Shown piece after piece: positions 17,748 to 26,486 of a stretch of 64,000 bases of DNA; the stretch's first letter is position 1; each line of letters opens with the position of its first letter. The translations under genes and the position numbers were made by a program. A model generated the notes under the pieces. The model did not search any database. It was given only the letters and a program-made list of their open reading frames with translations, and was not told the DNA's origin. The DNA comes from Verrucomicrobiota bacterium. GTDB taxonomy: Bacteria; Verrucomicrobiota; Verrucomicrobiia; Limisphaerales; JADLHS01. Location of the stretch: contig JAKQDQ010000042.1 in NCBI GenBank assembly GCA_029573725.1, positions 64,777-128,776 on the forward strand, in the 5' to 3' direction.

Positions 17748-19398
17748 TGATTTGTTTTAACTTTTCGGTGAATTCGGCGAATGGCGGTGCGACCAGCGGG
17801 GCCTGCTGCTGCAGTTGTTCCATGATGTGCAACGCTTCGGCATAATTTCGCTGGCGCGCGGCGGCATCGGCGGCGGCTTTGGCGCGTTGCGCCAGTTCAC
17901 GGAGGGCTGCAATTTGCTGCAGGCGCTTCTCCACCAGGGCGAGATTGAAGGCCGCGTCCGCATCCGTTTTTTCCAAGGCGAGCGCGTGTTGATAATGTTG
18001 AACCGCCTTCTTCCAGGCGGCCTCCAATTTATCCAGGTCCTGCGCCTGCTGCCCGAGACGGTAATGCACATTGCCGAGGTTGTAATAGGCTTTGGCTTGC
18101 AACTGCACGTCCCGCGCAGTCAGCACGGCCTGGAAATGTTGCAGGGCGGCAGTGTAGTTGGTGGCCCGATACGCGGCCGCGCCGGCGTTGAAATCCAGCC
18201 GCGGATCAGCCGGTTTTTGCGCCTGGGTGGCCAGAGCCAACAACCGTTCATATTCGGTCAGGGCATTGGTAAAATGACCACTGCGATAATCCTTGAGGGC
18301 CGCCGCGGGGCTGGCGGATGCCCGCGGCAGGCAGGTCAGCGACACCAGCAAGGCCAGCAGGACCACGGCGGGATTTGCGCCGCTCTGACCGGGCATCTGG
18401 CCGCGCCAGCCGTCGGGCAGCAGCACTTCGATGAGCAGCAGCAGCAGGGCGGCCGCCAGGGGCCAGTGGTAACGATCGCGCATTTCCTTCACCAATTTTT
18501 CCTGGCCCACGGATTTCGGCAGGGGCGCCAGCCCTTTTTCATAAAGGGTGTCAATGGTTTTTGCGCCGCGCAACGGCAGATAGAAACCGCCCGGGGTGGC
18601 CCCGGCGATTTGTTGCAGCAGGGTTTCATTCAACCGGGATTTGACCACGTTACCCTGATCATCGCGGATGTAATCGGTGTTGCCTTTGGCGTCCTTGAAG
18701 CGCAGCAATTCGCCCGCGGTGGTGCCGATGCCAATGGTGAAAATTTTCATCCCGGCTTTGGCGGCCGCCTGGGCCGCTCCCAGCGCATTTTCGTCGTTGT
18801 CCTCGCCGTCCGTGAACAACACGAGCACCTTGAAATGGTCGCCCTCCTTGAATGCGGTGCGGGCGGTCTGGATGGCCGCGGCGAGGGCCGTCCCGCCCTG
18901 TGGGATGATGTCCACATTCAGCGCTTCCACGCTTTGCCGGAACGCATGGTCATCAATGGTCAGCGGGCATTGCAAAAACGCGCTGCCGGCAAACGCCACG
19001 AGCCCCAGCCGATCCGCGCGGGCTTGCTGCATCAGGTCCAGGGCGGCGAGCTTGGCGCGCGCGAGGCGGTTTGGGGCGATATCGGCGGCCAGCATGGATT
19101 TGGACGTGTCAATGGCCACGACGATGTCGAGGCCTTGTTGTCGGGATTCCTGCCAGGTGAATCCCCATTGCGGCCGGGCCAGGGCGACGATGAGCAGCAG
19201 GATCGCGCCAGTGAGCAGCGTGAAACGAAGTTTTTGCCGCGCGGGGGAAACCCCGGAAGTCAGGTCGGACAGCAGGCGTGCCTGGATGAATTGCGTCATC
19301 AAGCGCCGCCGCGCGCGCAAGGCCCACCAGAAGAAAACCGACAGCGCCGGCATGATGATCAGCAACGACCACAGGACCTGTTGGTTGGCGAAGTTCAC
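17692..19398 (-). CDS. BatB-like VWA protein fused to a TPR domain
   Basis: A 568-aa protein. Two membrane helices (LLIIMPALSVFFWWAL near 10 and LLTGAILLLIVALARP near 60) are followed by a VWA domain with the MIDAS DTSKSM near residue 97, LVLFTDGEDNDEN and an intact T-G-D region. A third helix lies near 315 (LAAALLLLLIEVLLP). After another hydrophobic segment a TPR region starts (DFNAGAAAYRATNYTAALQHF, AYYNLGNVHYRLGQQ). It corresponds to BatB joined to BatC-type TPRs in one chain. It overlaps BatA by 4 bases. Inner-membrane protein with metal-dependent protein-binding VWA domain; substrate unknown. Confidence 0.9.
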   Translation of the reverse strand: MNFANQQVLWSLLIIMPALSVFFWWALRARRRLMTQFIQARLLSDLTSGVSPARQKLRFTLLTGAILLLIVALARPQWGFTWQESRQQGLDIVVAIDTSKSMLAADIAPNRLARAKLAALDLMQQARADRLGLVAFAGSAFLQCPLTIDDHAFRQSVEALNVDIIPQGGTALAAAIQTARTAFKEGDHFKVLVLFTDGEDNDENALGAAQAAAKAGMKIFTIGIGTTAGELLRFKDAKGNTDYIRDDQGNVVKSRLNETLLQQIAGATPGGFYLPLRGAKTIDTLYEKGLAPLPKSVGQEKLVKEMRDRYHWPLAAALLLLLIEVLLPDGWRGQMPGQSGANPAVVLLALLVSLTCLPRASASPAAALKDYRSGHFTNALTEYERLLALATQAQKPADPRLDFNAGAAAYRATNYTAALQHFQAVLTARDVQLQAKAYYNLGNVHYRLGQQAQDLDKLEAAWKKAVQHYQHALALEKTDADAAFNLALVEKRLQQIAALRELAQRAKAAADAAARQRNYAEALHIMEQLQQQAPLVAPPFAEFTEKLKQINEIANPPSPSASPAAPGI

Positions 19399-20396
19399 GG
19401 CAACCTCCTCAAAACGGTTTGGCCCAGTGCCAGCTCCGCCCCCAGCGCCACCAGCCCGGCAACGATGAACCAGGGGAACAGTTCCGTGTGGCGCGCAAAT
19501 TTTTTCACGTCCGCCTCCGTCTTCTCCAATTTGTCAATCTCCGCGTAAATGGCGGCGAATTTCGCGGCGTTGTCCGCGCGGTAATAGGTGCCGTCCGTGA
19601 GCTCGGCAATCTGCCGCAGGGTGGCCTCGTCAATGTCCACCGGCACCATCTGGTAAACGCGCCGTCCGAAGAAGTCCGTCGTGGGCATGGGCGCCTGTCC
19701 CTGGGTGCCCACGCCGATGGTGTACACCTTGACGCCGAGCGCCCGGGCCGCCTCCGCCGCGGTGAGCGGGGGGATTTTCCCGGCATTGTTCTGGCCGTCG
19801 GTCATGAGGATGATAATTTTACTTTTGGATTTGAGGTCGCGCAATTGATTGAGCGCGGTGGTCAGGGCCGCCCCGATGGCGGTTTGACTGCCTTCAATGG
19901 TGTTGAGGTCAAGGCGTTCGAGATTCCTGAGCAGAAAATCGTGGTCCAACGTGATCGGTGAGGCCAGGAAAGCCTGCGTGCCAAAGGCGACCAGGCCGAT
20001 GCGGTCGTTGGGGCGTCTGGCGATGAACTTCTCCAAAACCGCGCGGGCCATCTCCACGCGGTTCACGCGCTGGCCGCGCAGTTCGAAATCCTCCGCCGCC
20101 ATGCTCCCGGAAAGATCGAACGCCACCACCATGTCAATGCCGCTGGCGGTCACCCGGGTTGTGTCGAATTGGGTGAGCCGCGGCTGCGCCAGCGCCAGGA
20201 GCAGGAGGGCCAGCGCGAGCCAGCGCAACATGAGCAGCAGGCGGCCCGCCCGGGATTTCGTGAGGCCCTGCATGCCGCGCAACAGTTGGACCGAGGAATA
20301 AATGAACGCCGCCGGCCGGCCGCGCCGTCCTTTCAGCCACGCGGCCAGCGGCAGCAATAACAACAGCAGCAGCAGGTAGGGATGTCCAAAAGTCAT
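19395..20396 (-). CDS. batA: BatA-like membrane VWA protein
   Basis: A 333-aa protein with two N-terminal membrane segments (YLLLLLLLLPLAAWL and LALALLLLALAQP). A VWA domain with intact MIDAS DLSGSM near residue 95 and LMTDGQNNAG follows, and the protein ends in a C-terminal membrane helix (WFIVAGLVALGAELALG). It matches BatA proteins encoded beside moxR. Start and stop overlap both neighbours by 4 bases, which implies translational coupling within the operon. Confidence 0.92.
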   Translation of the reverse strand: MTFGHPYLLLLLLLLPLAAWLKGRRGRPAAFIYSSVQLLRGMQGLTKSRAGRLLLMLRWLALALLLLALAQPRLTQFDTTRVTASGIDMVVAFDLSGSMAAEDFELRGQRVNRVEMARAVLEKFIARRPNDRIGLVAFGTQAFLASPITLDHDFLLRNLERLDLNTIEGSQTAIGAALTTALNQLRDLKSKSKIIILMTDGQNNAGKIPPLTAAEAARALGVKVYTIGVGTQGQAPMPTTDFFGRRVYQMVPVDIDEATLRQIAELTDGTYYRADNAAKFAAIYAEIDKLEKTEADVKKFARHTELFPWFIVAGLVALGAELALGQTVLRRLP

Positions 20397-20935
20397 GAGG
20401 AGGTCACGCTTTCCGGGGCGGCGGGCTGGGTTTCCTCCACAAGTTGCACGGCCGAGGTGTGCAGCGTTCGGAGTTCCGGTTCGCCGGGTTCATATTTGGC
20501 GAACTTGACCAGATCACAGTTCTGGAGGAACTGGCCAAGACTCTCCTTTTGGTCATGCGTCAACCGGTCGGTGCGTTGCAGGTCGTTCAGAAATTCTTCC
20601 GTGGTCCGCTCCGGCGCACGAAACTCGAACCGCTCCTCCAGATAAAGCCGCAGGGTGTCCGAGACGGCGGTGACGAACGGTTTTGGCTCGGCAATCAACG
20701 CCAGCGCGTCCTGCAACTTCTGCTTCGCGCGAACGTGCGCGGGCAGGGGAGGAATCACCGGCCCGAACGTGGCCCGCTGGCGGAGCAACCGCCACAGCAC
20801 GATGCCGGCGATCACCAGCGCCAGAACCGCCAGCGTCCACCACAGCCATTCCCAGCCGCTCGGGATCGCCACCGGGCCAACGATGTCGCGAATGTCTGCG
20901 GCCTGGGCGACGGAAGCTGGTTGATTCGTGGCCAT
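20393..20935 (-). CDS. DUF4381-like membrane protein of the Bat operon
   Basis: A 180-aa protein with one membrane helix near residues 30-50 (LWWTLAVLALVIAGIVLWRL). A cytoplasmic helical domain follows (AEPKPFVTAVSDTLRLYLEERFEF) with DLVKFAKYEPGEPE near the C-terminus. Such a protein commonly lies between DUF58 and batA in moxR operons. No catalytic residues are evident. A role in assembling the VWA proteins is plausible but not shown. Confidence 0.8.
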   Translation of the reverse strand: MATNQPASVAQAADIRDIVGPVAIPSGWEWLWWTLAVLALVIAGIVLWRLLRQRATFGPVIPPLPAHVRAKQKLQDALALIAEPKPFVTAVSDTLRLYLEERFEFRAPERTTEEFLNDLQRTDRLTHDQKESLGQFLQNCDLVKFAKYEPGEPELRTLHTSAVQLVEETQPAAPESVTSS

Positions 20936-20997
20936 GTGTTAACAGTGCGGGGAAGCCGACGTTCCTTGGAGTGCGGCGGCGGGCGCTTGACCCGGAG

Positions 20998-21999
20998 TCA
21001 TCCGCGGCGCCTCCGTTTTTCGCGCGTTTCAAAAAACCTGGCCAGCGCCGCGTCGTAGGGCTGATCGGTGTGCAGGTGGATGGAATCAATTCCCGCCGCC
21101 CGGAACAGCCGCCCGGTCTCCGCCTGCGCCCTGGCTTGGCGCAGGGCAAACGCGTCGCGGCGCTGCGGGTCGCCCGTGTGAATTTCCACGGTTTCGCCCG
21201 TCTCGGCGTCACGGAGCACCAGCCGGCCCAATGCGGGCAGTTCCAACTCGAAGCGGTCGGTGATCTGCACGGCGACGACGTCGTGACGCCGGTTTGCCTG
21301 GCGCAACTTCGTGAACGAGGCTTGTGCCAGCGATTCGAGCAGCGGCATCTGTGGACGCAGCCGGTTGGTGACGCCGCTTCTGCCGTCGCGTCGGAACGCG
21401 GGACTGTTTTGCGGCGAGGTTGTCGCTGCCACCGCCGGCGACCCGATGAAATCCGAGATGATCACCGTGACCGCTTTGCGCGATTGAATCCGCAGCAAGA
21501 ATTCCAACGCGCGATTCAAGTCTGTGCCCCGTCGCTTTGGCTCAAAAAACAAAACTTCGCGAATGACCCGCAGGACGTGACTGCGGCCCTTGCGCGGCGG
21601 AATGAACTTTTCCACCTCGTCGCTGAACAGGATGAGACCGACCTTGTCGTTGTTGCGGATGGCGGAGAACGCGAGCACGGAGGCGATCTCGGCGGCGAGT
21701 TCGCGCTTGGATTGATTTTGGGAGCCGAAGCGGCCGGAGCCGCTCACGTCCACCACGAGCATGAGCGTGAGTTCGCGTTCCTCGACGAACTTCTTGATGA
21801 ACGGATGATGCATCCGCGCAGTGACGTTCCAGTCAATCGCGCGCACGTCGTCGCCGGGCTGATATTCGCGCACCTCGTCGAAATTCATGCCCTGGCCCTT
21901 GAAGACGCTTTGGTACTGGCCGGCCAGGGTTTCGGTGATGATCCGGTTGGTGCGAATCTCGATCTGCCGGATTTTCTTGAGAATCTCGCGGGGAATCAT
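20998..21999 (-). CDS. DUF58 domain protein
   Basis: A 333-aa protein with the DUF58 signature GMNFDEVREYQPGDDVRAIDWNVTAR split over residues 37-62, then a VWA-like core with VVDVSGSGRFG and a Thr-type LNRALEFLLRIQSRKAVTVIISDF. A 70-residue insertion of Ser/Arg/Asn-rich sequence follows (QNSPAFRRDGRSG). DUF58 proteins are partners of MoxR ATPases, probably as substrate-binding or assembly factors. Its ATG overlaps the stop of an HNH endonuclease gene instead of the moxR stop, so the HNH gene has come between the usual partners. Confidence 0.92.
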   Translation of the reverse strand: MIPREILKKIRQIEIRTNRIITETLAGQYQSVFKGQGMNFDEVREYQPGDDVRAIDWNVTARMHHPFIKKFVEERELTLMLVVDVSGSGRFGSQNQSKRELAAEIASVLAFSAIRNNDKVGLILFSDEVEKFIPPRKGRSHVLRVIREVLFFEPKRRGTDLNRALEFLLRIQSRKAVTVIISDFIGSPAVAATTSPQNSPAFRRDGRSGVTNRLRPQMPLLESLAQASFTKLRQANRRHDVVAVQITDRFELELPALGRLVLRDAETGETVEIHTGDPQRRDAFALRQARAQAETGRLFRAAGIDSIHLHTDQPYDAALARFFETREKRRRRG

Positions 22000-22694
22000 G
22001 CCGAAAATTCCGAATGAATCTGTTTGTTGTGATAAGCAATAACATCTGCGGTAAGGTTATGCTTGCATGTCAAATTGTGGCTCGTTTCGCCAATGAAAAT
22101 CATTTCGCTGGGCAAAAAGTGTGGAATTCCAAAGTCGAACATCGCGTGATGATTGGGGCAAAGCACGAGCATGTTCGAATGGTTGTCGAGTCCGCAATGT
22201 TCACCGCCTAAGGGTCTGACGTGATGAACCTCAAAGTAGAAACTGCAAGATGCAGGCTCAATCCGAAGGCCACAAACCTGACACTTGTAATCGTAAAGTG
22301 CCTTTAGTGACTTGGCAGCATTTGTGTCTCGAACAATTCGCTGCACATGAGTCTCGGCGCGATTTGGCGGCGCTTCGATGTCTGATGGTGGCTGAACAAA
22401 TTCCGAAAGAGACGGAGGATTTGGCGAAGCAAGCCGCCAACGGTCACGGCGGTCGCTGACAAGTGCGCCTGACCGTTTCAGATCAAAAAAGCGAAAATCA
22501 ATTTGAGCAAGACCTCGCGACTTAGTGCCAACCGAACCGGACAATTCATCATCATCTTTTGTCCACAAACCCCGCTGTCGAACAGCCTGTTCCGTCGTGT
22601 CCATAAGTTCCCGGCGACGAAATGCTTTTGCCCCAAATCGCTGGTTCGCGACTTCAACCATCAAGTCTGCCAATCTGGATGAGTCAAGTTTCAT
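21996..22694 (-). CDS. HNH endonuclease inserted between moxR and DUF58 genes
   Basis: A 232-aa protein. The C-terminal half has an HNH fold: CQVCG, then FEVHHVRPLGGEH, then NMLVLCPNHHAMFD, which gives the two Cys pairs and the His-Asn-His type residues for metal binding. The N-terminal half is helical and has no recognised domain. The DNA looks more A+T-rich than its neighbours. It is not a normal member of the moxR/VWA operon and lies next to a cluster of palindromic repeats, so it is probably acquired. The 4-base overlap with DUF58 (ATGA) means it is now translated with it. Function may be defence or a selfish endonuclease; DNA target unknown. Confidence 0.87.
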   Translation of the reverse strand: MKLDSSRLADLMVEVANQRFGAKAFRRRELMDTTEQAVRQRGLWTKDDDELSGSVGTKSRGLAQIDFRFFDLKRSGALVSDRRDRWRLASPNPPSLSEFVQPPSDIEAPPNRAETHVQRIVRDTNAAKSLKALYDYKCQVCGLRIEPASCSFYFEVHHVRPLGGEHCGLDNHSNMLVLCPNHHAMFDFGIPHFLPSEMIFIGETSHNLTCKHNLTADVIAYHNKQIHSEFSA

Positions 22695-22749
22695 CGAGCG
22701 CGTGAAGGCCGAACTACATCTCTGGTCATGGTTGCGCGGCCGAACCCAA

Positions 22750-22925
22750 GCGCCGTAGGCGCGACATCTTTGTAGAAATCAAACCCAAACAAATTCAAGC
22801 CCCGTAGGGGCGGCATATTCTGACCGTCAATTTTCATTTGCTCGCAAATTGTTTTATATGTCGCTCCTACGGAGCTAAAATCTTTTGTTGTTCGTGGTTC
22901 TACAAATATGTCGCGCCTACGGCGC
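22750..22925 (+). repeat. cluster of four REP-like palindromic repeats (two inverted pairs)
   Basis: Units at 22750-22777 (forward), 22799-22820 (forward), 22856-22875 (reverse) and 22898-22925 (reverse). The shared core is GCNCC-GTA-GGNGC followed by GACAT and, in the outer two units, TTTGTAGAA. The outer pair differ by one base. The stem base varies (G, C or T) with its partner changed to match (C, G or A). This keeps the hairpin, so the stem rather than the sequence is conserved. It lies between moxR and the HNH gene, six bases after the moxR stop. Looks like a REP/BIME-type element; I saw no such units elsewhere in the window. Confidence 0.85.
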
Positions 22926-22931
22926 TTGTTC

Positions 22932-23921
22932 TCACGGCACGGGCAGTTCATCAAAGATTTTCTGGATGACCGTTTCGCTGGTTTTTTCCTCGGCCTCGGC
23001 TTCGTAGGTGATGGCCACGCGGTGGCGCAACACGTCCATGCCGATGCTCTTCACGTCTTGCGGCGTCACGTAGCCGCGGCCCTTAAGGAACGCATACGCC
23101 TTGGCCGCCAGCGTCAGCGCAATGGTCGCGCGCGGCGACGCGCCGAGCTGGATGAAATCCTTCACCGCGATCTTGTAATGGTCGGGATCGCGCGTGGCGC
23201 ACACGAGGTCCACGATGTAATCCTTCACCTTGTCGTCCACGTAGATGTCGTTGATGATTTCACGCGCCTTCAGCACGTCCTGCGGGTCCACCACCGCGCT
23301 CGCGCTGGGCGTGCCGGAAGTTTTCGCCATCACTTCGAGAATCTGCCGCTCCTCGGTGCGCGTCGGATAGCCGATCTTCAATTTCAACATGAAGCGGTCC
23401 ACCTGCGCCTCGGGGAGCGGATACGTGCCCTCCTGTTCGATGGGATTTTGCGTGGCGAGCACGAGGAACGGTTCGTCGAGCTTGAAGGTCTGGTCGCCGA
23501 TGGTGACCTGACGTTCCTGCATGGCTTCCAGCAACGCGCTCTGCACCTTGGCGGGTGCGCGATTGATTTCGTCGGCGAGCACGAGGTTGGCAAACACCGG
23601 GCCCTTGCGCGTGGTGAAGCCGCCGGATTGCGGATTGTAAATCTGCGTGCCGACGACGTCGGCGGGCAGCATGTCCGGCGTGAATTGCAGCCGCGAAAAC
23701 TTCACGTGCATGGTGTTGGCGAGTGACTTCACCGCGAGCGTCTTGGCCAGACCGGGCACGCCTTCGAGCAGGACGTGACCATTGGCGAGCAGGCCGATGA
23801 CGAGCCGTTCCGTGAGATAATTCTGGCCGACGATGACTTTCCCGAGTTCGGTGAACAGTGGGTGGGTAAAGGCGCTGGCCTGTTTGACGGCTTCGTTGAT
23901 GGCGTTGATTCCTGTGCTCAT
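22932..23921 (-). CDS. MoxR-family AAA+ ATPase
   Basis: A 329-aa protein with Walker A GVPGLAKT near residue 54, Walker B LVLADEINRAP near 110, sensor LVLATQNPIEQEGTYPLPEAQVDRF split over the next region, and the lid domain at the C-terminus (GASPRATIALTLAAKAYAF). MoxR ATPases work with VWA proteins as chaperone-like assembly factors. It is the promoter-proximal gene of the operon that also encodes DUF58, BatA and BatB-like proteins, and is divergent from the S10 gene cluster. Confidence 0.95.
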   Translation of the reverse strand: MSTGINAINEAVKQASAFTHPLFTELGKVIVGQNYLTERLVIGLLANGHVLLEGVPGLAKTLAVKSLANTMHVKFSRLQFTPDMLPADVVGTQIYNPQSGGFTTRKGPVFANLVLADEINRAPAKVQSALLEAMQERQVTIGDQTFKLDEPFLVLATQNPIEQEGTYPLPEAQVDRFMLKLKIGYPTRTEERQILEVMAKTSGTPSASAVVDPQDVLKAREIINDIYVDDKVKDYIVDLVCATRDPDHYKIAVKDFIQLGASPRATIALTLAAKAYAFLKGRGYVTPQDVKSIGMDVLRHRVAITYEAEAEEKTSETVIQKIFDELPVP

Positions 23922-24094
23922 TTTTTTCCGATTCTACGGACTGATGGACAGGAAAACCAGCCGGAGCGTTCAAAGCGGTCAAGGCTTGACCGTCGCCGGG
24001 GCGCGCCCGTCGCCGGGTTGTTCACGGGGTGGTTTGCAGCGCCGGGTTGCAGAGCGGGGCGGGGCGGGGGTTGCAAAATTCATGGAAAATCTTA

Positions 24095-24122
24095 TTGCAG
24101 TCAGCCGCTGGCTTGTTACTAT
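24095..24122 (+). promoter_or_regulatory. possible promoter of the rpsJ-rplC-rplD-rplW operon
   Basis: TTGCAG (24095-24100), a 16-base spacer and TACTAT (24117-24122). A start near 24129 would leave a leader of about 60 bases. This is the best match in the divergent 266-base region. Confidence 0.45.
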
Positions 24123-24187
24123 TTGCGCCCGTTTCCCGCTGGGAAGCGCTGAACAGGAACGAAGATTATTAGACAATTGCTCTTTGT

Positions 24188-24496
24188 ATGGCAGGACAAC
24201 GCATTCGCATTCGGCTCAAGGCCTTTGACTACCGGGTCATTGACCAATCCGCGCGGGAAATCGCCGACACGGTAAAGAGAACCGGCGCCCGCGTGGCCGG
24301 TCCCATTCCGCTTCCCACGCGCGTGGAACGCTATACGGTCAACCGGTCTCCCCACGCGGACAAGAAATCGCAGGAGACGTTTGAACAACGCACCCACAAA
24401 CGGCTGATCGACATCATTGAGCCGACGGCCAAGACGGTGGACGAGTTGAAGAAGCTCAATCTTCCCGCGGGCGTGGACATCACCATCAAGATCTAA
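24188..24496 (+). CDS. rpsJ: 30S ribosomal protein S10
   Basis: A 102-aa protein starting [19 protein letters not shown], with the conserved [19 protein letters not shown] segment and [11 protein letters not shown]. Full family length. S10 is a small-subunit head protein and the NusE partner of NusB. First gene of a four-gene cluster; the usual upstream tuf/fus genes are not present, and moxR is divergent instead. Confidence 0.98.
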   Translation: MAGQRIRIRLKAFDYRVIDQSAREIADTVKRTGARVAGPIPLPTRVERYTVNRSPHADKKSQETFEQRTHKRLIDIIEPTAKTVDELKKLNLPAGVDITIKI

Positions 24497-24514
24497 CCGC
24501 AACCCATTTATCTC

Positions 24515-25222
24515 ATGCCACTCGGACTTATCGGAAAGAAGCTTGGGCACACACGGGTGTATGATGCCGACGGCGTCATGACGCCGGTCACCGTGGTCCT
24601 CGTCGGGCCGAATCGCGTGTTGCAGGTAAAAACGCAGGCCGGCAAGGACGGGTACAACGCCGTACAACTGGGTTTTGACGACCAGAAGGAGCAGCGGGTG
24701 ACCAAGCCGTTGCTTGGGCACATCAAAAAGCACAATGGCGTGGCGGTGAAGCGCATCAAGGAGTTTCGGAATTTCACCAAGGACGTGAAGCCGGGGGAAG
24801 TGGTGGGAGCGGAGTTGTTTGCGGCCGGCGATTTTGTGGATGCCATCGGGGTGACGAAGGGACGTGGTTACGAAGGGGTGGTGGGCCGGCACGGATTCGG
24901 CGGCGGCGATGCAACGCACGGCGCCAAGGGCTGGCATCGCCGCTCCGGCGCCATTGGGCAGCGGTTGTTTCCAGGCACGGTCATGCGGGGCATGCGCATG
25001 CCCGGCCACATGGGGCAGGTGCGCCGAACCGCGCAGAATCTGCAGGTAATCCAGGTACGCGAAGCGGATAATTTGCTGCTGATCAAAGGTTCGTTCCCCG
25101 GGTCGGAAGGAGATTACGTGATCATTCGCGAATCAAAGAAGCGTCCGAAGGGTTGGAAGCCGGCGGTGGCGGCAACGACTACGAAGAAAAAAGGCGCCGT
25201 CAAGGCCGCCGGCAAGAAATAA
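24515..25222 (+). CDS. rplC: 50S ribosomal protein L3
   Basis: A 235-aa protein starting MPLGLIGKKLGHTRVYDADG, with the L3 core GFGGGDATHGAKGWHRRSG and MRMPGHMGQVR. The usual length is 205-215 aa; here a basic Lys/Ala tail of about 25 residues (KKRPKGWKPAV..., KKKGAVKAAGKK) extends it. It binds 23S rRNA near the peptidyl-transferase centre. 18 bases after rpsJ. Confidence 0.98.
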   Translation: MPLGLIGKKLGHTRVYDADGVMTPVTVVLVGPNRVLQVKTQAGKDGYNAVQLGFDDQKEQRVTKPLLGHIKKHNGVAVKRIKEFRNFTKDVKPGEVVGAELFAAGDFVDAIGVTKGRGYEGVVGRHGFGGGDATHGAKGWHRRSGAIGQRLFPGTVMRGMRMPGHMGQVRRTAQNLQVIQVREADNLLLIKGSFPGSEGDYVIIRESKKRPKGWKPAVAATTTKKKGAVKAAGKK

Positions 25223-25231
25223 GGAGCAGCG

Positions 25232-25858
25232 ATGAAGATTTCGGTCAAGAGCATTCGGGGCCAGGCCGCCGGCGAACATGAAGTAAAATTCGCCCTGGTG
25301 GAGGGCGGCCGCGGCACACAGGCCGTGCACGATACGGTGACCGCCTATCGCGCCGCGCAGCGCCGCGGCACCGCCAGCACCAAAACCGCCGGCGAGGTGG
25401 CGGGCACCAACAAGAAACCATGGCGGCAAAAGGGCACAGGCCGCGCCCGGGCCGGCTCATTCCAATCGCCCATCTGGGTGGGAGGAGGAGTGGTCTTCGG
25501 CCCCAAGCCGCGCAGTTACGCGAAAAAGGTGAATGCGCGCACCAAAGAGCTGGCCTTGCGCAAGGCGTTGACTGAACGGCTGCAGGCCGGCGATGTCATC
25601 CTCGTGGATGATTTGCAGTTGAGTTCCGCCAAAACCAAGGAATTTGCGGGAGTGATCAGCTCATTGGGAGTGACGGGAACCGCCCTTGTCGTCTCCACAG
25701 GCGCAAACAAGAATCTTGCCTTGGCGGCGCGCAACCTGGCCAGGGTGGCTTTGACGACCAGCGAGACGCTCAACACGTATGACGTGTTGCGCCCCGGCAA
25801 ACTGATTTTTACGCGCGGTGCCTTTGAAAAGATCGAAGCCCGTTTGAACCAGGAGTGA
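25232..25858 (+). CDS. rplD: 50S ribosomal protein L4
   Basis: A 208-aa protein with the L4 loop [18 protein letters not shown] and [23 protein letters not shown] at 25220-25226 precedes the ATG. In gamma-proteobacteria L4 feeds back on the S10 leader, but no such leader is visible here, and the regulation is unknown. 9 bases after rplC and 1 base before rplW. Confidence 0.98.
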   Translation: MKISVKSIRGQAAGEHEVKFALVEGGRGTQAVHDTVTAYRAAQRRGTASTKTAGEVAGTNKKPWRQKGTGRARAGSFQSPIWVGGGVVFGPKPRSYAKKVNARTKELALRKALTERLQAGDVILVDDLQLSSAKTKEFAGVISSLGVTGTALVVSTGANKNLALAARNLARVALTTSETLNTYDVLRPGKLIFTRGAFEKIEARLNQE

Positions 25859-25859
25859 C

Positions 25860-26141
25860 ATGAACGCCTTTGACATCATCAAGACCGTCCGGCTGACCGA
25901 AAAGGGAACGCGACAGGGCGAGCAATACAATCAATACACGATCAAGGCGGACCGGCTGGCGAGCAAGCCGCAGATCAAACGGGCCGTCGAGGAACTGTTC
26001 AAGGTGAAGGTACTGCGGGTCAACACCCTCAGCGTGCGCGGCAAATACCGCCGCCAGCGCACTGCCCAGGCGGGCCAGGCCCCGGATTGGAAGAAGGCGA
26101 TCGTGACGCTCAAGGAAGGGGACAAGATCTCCCTGACTTAA
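25860..26141 (+). CDS. rplW: 50S ribosomal protein L23
   Basis: A 93-aa protein with the L23 motif QYTIKADRLASKPQIKRAVEE and FKVKVLRVNTLSVRGKYRR. GGAG ribosome binding site at 25852. It forms the chaperone-docking site at the exit tunnel. In nearly all bacteria rplB follows directly; here transcription stops at a terminator. Confidence 0.98.
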   Translation: MNAFDIIKTVRLTEKGTRQGEQYNQYTIKADRLASKPQIKRAVEELFKVKVLRVNTLSVRGKYRRQRTAQAGQAPDWKKAIVTLKEGDKISLT

Positions 26142-26162
26142 CACGTCGTGCGGATTTCACCG

Positions 26163-26193
26163 GGCGCGAGGTGACCTCACTTCGCGCCTTTTT
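26163..26193 (+). terminator. intrinsic terminator after rplW
   Basis: An 11-bp stem GGCGCGAGGTG/CACTTCGCGCC (one G-T pair), tetraloop ACCT, then five T at 26189-26193. It closes the ribosomal cluster before any rplB. Confidence 0.88.
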
Positions 26194-26486
26194 GGTTGTC
26201 CGGAAGCGCCGCGCTTTTGATTTCGTGTGTCGAACTTCCCGCCCGTGGCAGGCGGGTCCGGGGGGCTTGCCCATGGCTTCCGGAGCGGGATCGAGCAAAA
26301 TCAGCGGTGCGCTTGTCAAAGTCCTACTCTGTGGCAACGGCGGCGATGTCTCAAACGGGGAAAGCGCGGCCGGAGAGATTACGCGCGACAACTGATTGAT
26401 GATGGGCTGCGGCGGGAGCCGTCGGAACAAATGATTTGCGGTCGCTTCGATACCCGTTAGGCTTAATCCGAGGAAAAGCGAGTGAC
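26194..26486 (+). other. gap between rplW terminator and the transporter operon
   Basis: About 290 bases without a supported gene. No strong promoter, repeat or RNA structure stands out. GAGGA near 26470 may be the ribosome binding site of the next gene. Confidence 0.4.

Noticed and set aside
17815-19548. A 577-codon open frame antisense to the BatA/BatB-like genes
   Set aside because: It runs opposite to two clear VWA genes, has no domain features and is Gly/Gln/Arg-rich as expected from a G+C-rich complement.
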